DNA of 18,927 nt from Bacteroidota bacterium (GTDB taxonomy: Bacteria; Bacteroidota; Bacteroidia; Chitinophagales; Chitinophagaceae), in the NCBI GenBank assembly GCA_026391115.1, contig JAPLER010000053.1, positions 1 to 18,927 of the forward strand. Direction: 5' to 3'. Positions within the stretch are counted from its first letter, which is position 1. The number at the start of each line of letters is the position of its first letter. Shown here in pieces: positions 18,906 to 18,927 of the stretch. The position numbers and the translations under genes are program-made. The notes under the pieces were generated by a model, which did no database searches, was not told the DNA's origin, and worked only from the letters and a program-made list of their open reading frames with translations.

Positions 18906-18927
18906 TTTATTTGCTTTTGTATAGCAA

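Overview
The window looks like the whole, or nearly the whole, genome of a small temperate tailless phage (or phage-plasmid) of a low-GC Bacteroidota host. Three things point to Bacteroidota: the tyrosine recombinase is of the type common in that phylum, the primase-helicase combines a TOPRIM-like half with an SF3 helicase half, and the promoter-like boxes fit TTTG...TAnnTTTG with no clear Shine-Dalgarno sequences. No terminase large subunit, portal, tail tube or tape-measure gene was seen. The right arm instead has an A32/FtsK-like P-loop ATPase, a membrane-anchored lysozyme and twelve small proteins that each have one membrane segment. That is the pattern of icosahedral phages with an internal membrane (PRD1, PM2, P23-77, FLiP). 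It is an inference from gene content; no capsid fold could be confirmed by eye.

Layout. 1-245: non-coding array of eleven TGTWACA heptads (candidate origin, centromere or operator), then a strong terminator. 294-6683, minus strand: early/replication operon with seven small genes (97 to 50 aa, two HTH-like), the 769-aa primase-helicase, an ASCH/PUA-like protein, a basic micro-protein, an LPD1-like HExxH protein and two distal genes. A large potential stem (1072-1184) lies between the HExxH gene and the Cys-rich gene. 6684-6801: face-to-face promoters around an inverted-repeat operator. 6802-9007, plus strand: XRE repressor, two possible lysogenic-conversion genes and the integrase, with a 9-bp inverted repeat just upstream of int. 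9191-9218: bidirectional terminator. 9250-18905, minus strand: late operon of 22 genes. In order of transcription it encodes a ribbon-helix-helix-like protein, two small proteins, the packaging ATPase, membrane proteins, the likely major capsid protein (215 aa) followed by a hairpin, a long run of membrane proteins, lysozyme, two spike/fibre-like paralogues and a histone-like Lys/Ala-rich protein.

How it works together (inference). The repressor at 6802 would hold the early promoter off in the lysogen while the two downstream genes stay expressed. On induction the integrase would excise the DNA. The primase-helicase would replicate it, perhaps from the heptad array. The late operon would then build a membrane-containing capsid, filled by the ATPase and condensed by the histone-like protein. 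The left-end sequence runs naturally into the start of the late operon, and an 8-bp inverted repeat spans the two ends, so the window may be a circular molecule of about 18.9 kb cut beside its control region.
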